A stretch of DNA of 41,494 bases from a virus, in the IMG/VR virus record IMGVR_UViG_3300027721_000030, positions 1 through 41,494 of that record; one strand, given 5' to 3'. Under the pieces are notes generated by a model. That model worked only from the letters and a program-made list of their open reading frames with translations. It was not told where the DNA came from and did not search any database. The position numbers and the translations under genes were made by a program. Positions 39,299 through 41,494 of this stretch are shown in pieces. Numbering within the stretch: the first letter of the stretch is position 1; every line of letters begins with the position of its first letter.

Positions 39299-39433
39299 AT
39301 GTGAAAAGCAATTGGGGCAATATTATTAATAATACTTTTATTAGTATTGAGCATAGCACGACCACCTTTCGCCTTTATATTGTGAGTTATACTTGTTCTT
39401 ATGTTAATTGGTCGGATATTTGATAGAAATTAG
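39299..39433 (+). CDS. Small two-helix membrane protein
   Basis: 44 residues, hydrophobic: GAILLIILLLVLSIA and FAFILGVILVLMLIG with a short RPP turn. Probably an early inner-membrane protein working with the next gene. No family recognised. Confidence 0.65.
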
Positions 39434-39454
39434 TTTTATAATTTAATTAAAAAA

Positions 39455-39637
39455 ATGGATTTAGTATTATGATTATTATGATTATGAGTTTATTTATTGC
39501 CATGAATAATAGCAAGTTCAAGAAAAAACAAAAATGAGCAATCAATATGGTTATGGAATATATTTTGATGATGGTGTTGAATAGTATGGATAGTATGTTT
39601 GATAAATGCTATATCATGAGAAAAAGAAAAAGAATAA
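39455..39637 (+). CDS. Superinfection immunity (Imm-like) membrane protein
   Basis: 60 residues. VYLLPGIIASSRKNKNEQSIWLWNIFGGWCGIVWIVCLINAI matches the superinfection immunity protein family (YxLPxIIAxxRxKxNxxxIxxLNxxLGWxxIGWIVALxWA), two membrane helices with a basic turn between. T4 Imm blocks entry of superinfecting phage DNA. Encoded just before promoter P2. Many of its glycines are TGA. Confidence 0.85.
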
Positions 39638-39645
39638 ACTTTGTC

Positions 39646-39673
39646 TTGATTTATTAGATAAATTGATTATAAG
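39646..39673 (+). promoter_or_regulatory. Early promoter P2
   Basis: TTGATT (39646-39651), 16 bases, TATAAG (39668-39673), in the same TCTTGATTTATT...GATTATAA context as the promoter at 38089. Expected start about 39680, directly in front of the structured RNA element. Confidence 0.78.
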
Positions 39674-39679
39674 TAAGTC

Positions 39680-39761
39680 AATCCAGTGTTTAAATGTCGG
39701 CTAACATAAAAAACACTTGGGTACACAAAAAGTCTTAGCCGACAGCCCAAGTGTTTTTATT
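39680..39761 (+). ncRNA. Structured RNA / attenuator with interlocking complementary segments
   Basis: Segments in order: C 39685-39691 (AGTGTTT), A 39695-39704 (TGTCGGCTAA), B 39709-39721 (AAAAACACTTGGG), A' 39735-39744 (TTAGCCGACA), B' 39746-39758 (CCCAAGTGTTTTT), then ATTTAT. A:A' (10 bp, perfect) and B:B' (13 bp, perfect, ending in a U-tract like an intrinsic terminator) cannot both form as simple hairpins: the order A-B-A'-B' is pseudoknotted. C can pair with the first part of B (7 bp), competing with B:B'. So the transcript of P2 could either end at about 39760 as a short RNA or read through into the replication genes. Which signal decides is unknown; a countertranscript or a ligand is possible. 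Confidence 0.7.
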
Positions 39762-39776
39762 TATATTAAATTTAAA

Positions 39777-40490
39777 ATGTCAGATCAAATTATTAGAATA
39801 CCACTAAAATATCTTGAGGTTATAAATACTATATCAGATGAAGAAGCTTGAAAGATATTTAAAAATATTCTTGGTGGTGATAAAATACTTGATTGACTAA
39901 CAAAAGTTTATTATAATTTAATTATTACTGATACAAATAATATACAAAGGAAAGTAGAAATATGACAAAAAAATGGAATCTTAGGTAAAGACTATTGAAA
40001 GTTATGATGAAGACCAAAAAATAACCCCCTAGGGGGAAAAAAAATAACCCCCAATATACATAACAATACAATACATATAAATAAAATAAATAAAGAAGAA
40101 CAAAAACTCTCCTTCTGAATAAAATGATTGGTTAAACTTAAACAAACAGAACATGAAAAATTAATTAAGCAGTACGGCGAAACTGTTATAAATAAATATA
40201 TACAAGATGTTGAAAATTATATAGTTAATTGAAAAGGTGGAAAATATAAAGATCATTACTTAGCAATACTTAAACGATTAAGAACATCAGAAGTTAAGAA
40301 GATAGATCATAAAGAGCTAACAGATCAAGAATTGTTTGAAATTATAAAAAATGATAAACTAGTCCTCGGCGTTTCAGTATCACATTATGAATCTAAACGA
40401 TGATCTGAAAGATATAAAAGAATTTACCAAATGCGAACAGATTATAAAAGGGAAAGGTTCTTATGAGTTTTAAATCTTAACAAAAATTAA
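39777..40490 (+). CDS. Replication initiator / helicase-loader-like protein
   Basis: 237 residues. N-terminus IPLKYLEVINTISDEEAGKIFKNILGG ... KNGILGKDYGKLGGRPKNNP resembles the phage replisome-organiser type (AGxLFxxIxxY..., ending NGxxGGRPK); C-terminus (HEKLIKQYGETVINKYIQDV and YKDHYLAILKRL) is the helical domain typical of DnaD/loader-type proteins, followed by a basic tail. A GC-rich palindrome and direct repeats lie inside its coding sequence (40025-40052), as in lambda O. Directly upstream of the helicase gene (next ATG follows its stop). Confidence 0.72.
40025..40052. other. Candidate replication origin inside the initiator gene
   Basis: CCCCCTAGGGGG is a perfect 12-bp palindrome at 40025-40036, and AAATAACCCCC occurs twice, at about 40019-40029 and 40042-40052, with an A-tract between. 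In a genome otherwise very A/T-rich, this is the strongest local G/C cluster. Iteron-like repeats within an initiator gene are known for lambda O. Confidence 0.55.
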
Positions 40491-41342
40491 ATGATTAGTT
40501 TGCAAGAAGAACTCGAACAATTAGAAAACGAAATCACAAAAGTAAATGACATAGATTGGACAGATATAAACGAATACACACGATGAATAGATTGAATGCC
40601 ACACTGGTTAGGAAAGTTTTGAAAAAGAGATTTGGTTGTTTTAGCTGGTTATCCTAGTTGTTGAAAAACAGAGTTTACGTTCTTTTTAGCTAAAAAGAAC
40701 GCCGACATATGAAATAAGACTTTGTATATAAGCTTAGAACTTAAACCACAAGATTTATTCACAAGAATTGCAAGAAAAAGAGCTTGAGTATCAAAACTAA
40801 ACTTTCAGAATAAGCAGAATATAAGTAATGAACAGTTTGATATAATAGATAAAGAATATAAATGATTACAAAATCAAAAGAATATTAAAGTATTATCTTA
40901 TAAAAAATCTCCCAATGTTAATGAAATAATAAACACAATGGAAAAGTACAGGAAAATGTGATATGATTTGTTTTTTATAGATAACCTTTGAAAAATACAA
41001 TGAGATCAAAACGAATCAATAAGATTCCCAATTATAACAAGTAAACTACAAGACTATAAAAACGATAAGAATATTTGTATTTGGTTGCTTCATCATTTAT
41101 CAAAACCAACAAAACAAAACCAATATCAACCCTGATGAATAAGTTGAATAAGATGAAGTCAAAAGATAATAGATAATTCAAGTTTAATCTTTGAATTATA
41201 TAGAAATCTTGATCCTGATGATCCAATAGAAGATAAAAATAAGGTTGATTTAATATTATACAAAGACACTATAGATTGAGCAGTTTGAACGGTATCATTA
41301 AGATTTGAAAAATCAAATTATTTTATATACAACAATAAGTAA
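40491..41342 (+). CDS. DnaB-like replicative helicase (RecA-fold)
   Basis: 283 residues. GYPSCGKTEF (Walker A, 53-62), ISLELKPQDLFTR (H1a), DLFFIDNLGKI (Walker B, D164), LLHHLSKP (H201-H202) and GISGIRGSQKIIDNSSLIFEL (arginine finger-type end) in the DnaB C-domain order. It lacks the full N-terminal domain of DnaB; residues 1-50 include a short HWLGKFGKRDLVVLAG lead-in. It would unwind DNA at the origin, loaded by the upstream protein. Stop and the next ATG share an A (TAATG). Confidence 0.85.
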
Positions 41343-41494
41343 TGGATTATAAATTAGAAAAGGTTTGAAAAATGTTGTATGTATATTATAAAAGAAAAAT
41401 ATTTTATGAATATAATTATATATTACATACAAATTGACGATGTTTATGGGATGAAAATGAATTAGATGATATTATGCAAATAAACTTATTTAAA
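41342..41494 (+). CDS. 5' part of a small gene crossing the circular junction
   Basis: 51 codons to the window end, continuing at base 132 and ending at TAA 195-197 (72 residues). ATG overlaps the helicase stop. Starts MDYKLEKVGKMLYVYYK. The five-A tract at 41368-41372 keeps the ATG in frame with the rest; the four-A tract in the left copy would break it. Unknown function; it connects the replication genes to the ParB-like gene, whose ATG follows the stop by 9 bases. Confidence 0.72.
41363..41494. repeat. Right copy of terminal direct repeat
   Basis: Repeats 1-131 with one extra A. See the left copy. Identity outside the A-tract is complete. Confidence 0.95.

Noticed and set aside
1-41494. 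UGA as tryptophan (table 4, Mycoplasma-like host)
   Set aside because: Trp would break the PP-loop SGGKDS, the Walker A of terL, lipoboxes and Asp-boxes; TGG already serves as Trp in the same genes.
38089-41494. Temperate phage immunity region with integrase
   Set aside because: An XRE-like regulator and an Imm-like protein are present, but no integrase, excisionase or attachment site could be seen, so lysogeny is not supported.

Overview
This window is a complete or near-complete genome of a tailed phage (dsDNA, HK97-type capsid) that reads UGA as glycine (translation table 25), so the host is very probably a member of Absconditabacteria (SR1) or Gracilibacteria. In-frame TGA occurs throughout every long gene and fills invariant glycine positions: the PP-loop SGGKDS of the reductase-like protein (TGA TGA), the Walker A HRGSGKTT of the terminase, two lipoboxes (LGGC, SGC) and Asp-boxes (SxDxGxxW) of the tail protein. 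TGG codes Trp separately in the same genes, and only TAA and TAG end genes. In the terminase I count 22 TGA against 7 GGN glycines. Read with the standard code the window falls into fragments. All genes lie on the + strand and are tightly packed, often with ATGA or TAATG overlaps. No Shine-Dalgarno is evident at most starts, which instead follow A/T-rich leaders. The last 132 bases repeat the first 131 with one A indel, so the map is circular, and one small gene crosses the junction.

Layout. (a) 207-2868: ParB-like protein, conserved protein, PAPS-reductase-like PP-loop protein and GNAT acetyltransferase. (b) 2868-10466: many small early or accessory genes, including NinG, a ssDNA-binding protein, a transglycosylase-like protein, two lipoproteins, a YopX-family protein, a pair of tandem paralogues, and a three-gene cassette (8228-8856) whose glycine codons are those of a standard-code donor. 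(c) 10490-17493: packaging. The small and large terminase genes are split by a 4.7 kb surface-sugar module (two GT-A glycosyltransferases, a methyltransferase-DUF616 fusion, a second DUF616 protein, another family 2 glycosyltransferase and a GT-D-like protein) that has its own terminator and near-consensus promoter in front. (d) 17613-22728: portal, scaffold, major capsid protein, a homing endonuclease and a head-tail protein. (e) 22734-36038: tail, ejection and adhesin genes (Asp-box protein, M23-like protein, LPD23 metallopeptidase protein, tail fibre, LamG protein). (f) 36097-37894: lysis region (coiled-coil membrane protein, holin-like protein, small membrane ORFs, papain-like cysteine peptidase), closed by a strong terminator. 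(g) 38089-41494: early region, with a Cro/XRE-like regulator, a superinfection-immunity membrane protein, two near-identical promoters, a probable structured RNA or attenuator, a replication initiator and a DnaB-like helicase, running across the junction into region (a).

The two observations most worth pursuing are the RNA element at 39680-39760, a promoter followed by interlocking complementary segments ending in a terminator just upstream of the replication genes, and the ParB / PP-loop / GNAT cassette at 207-2868. No integrase, tRNA, CRISPR array or minus-strand gene could be supported. No gene-free stretch exceeds about 300 bases; the longest (37895-38128) holds a terminator and a promoter.
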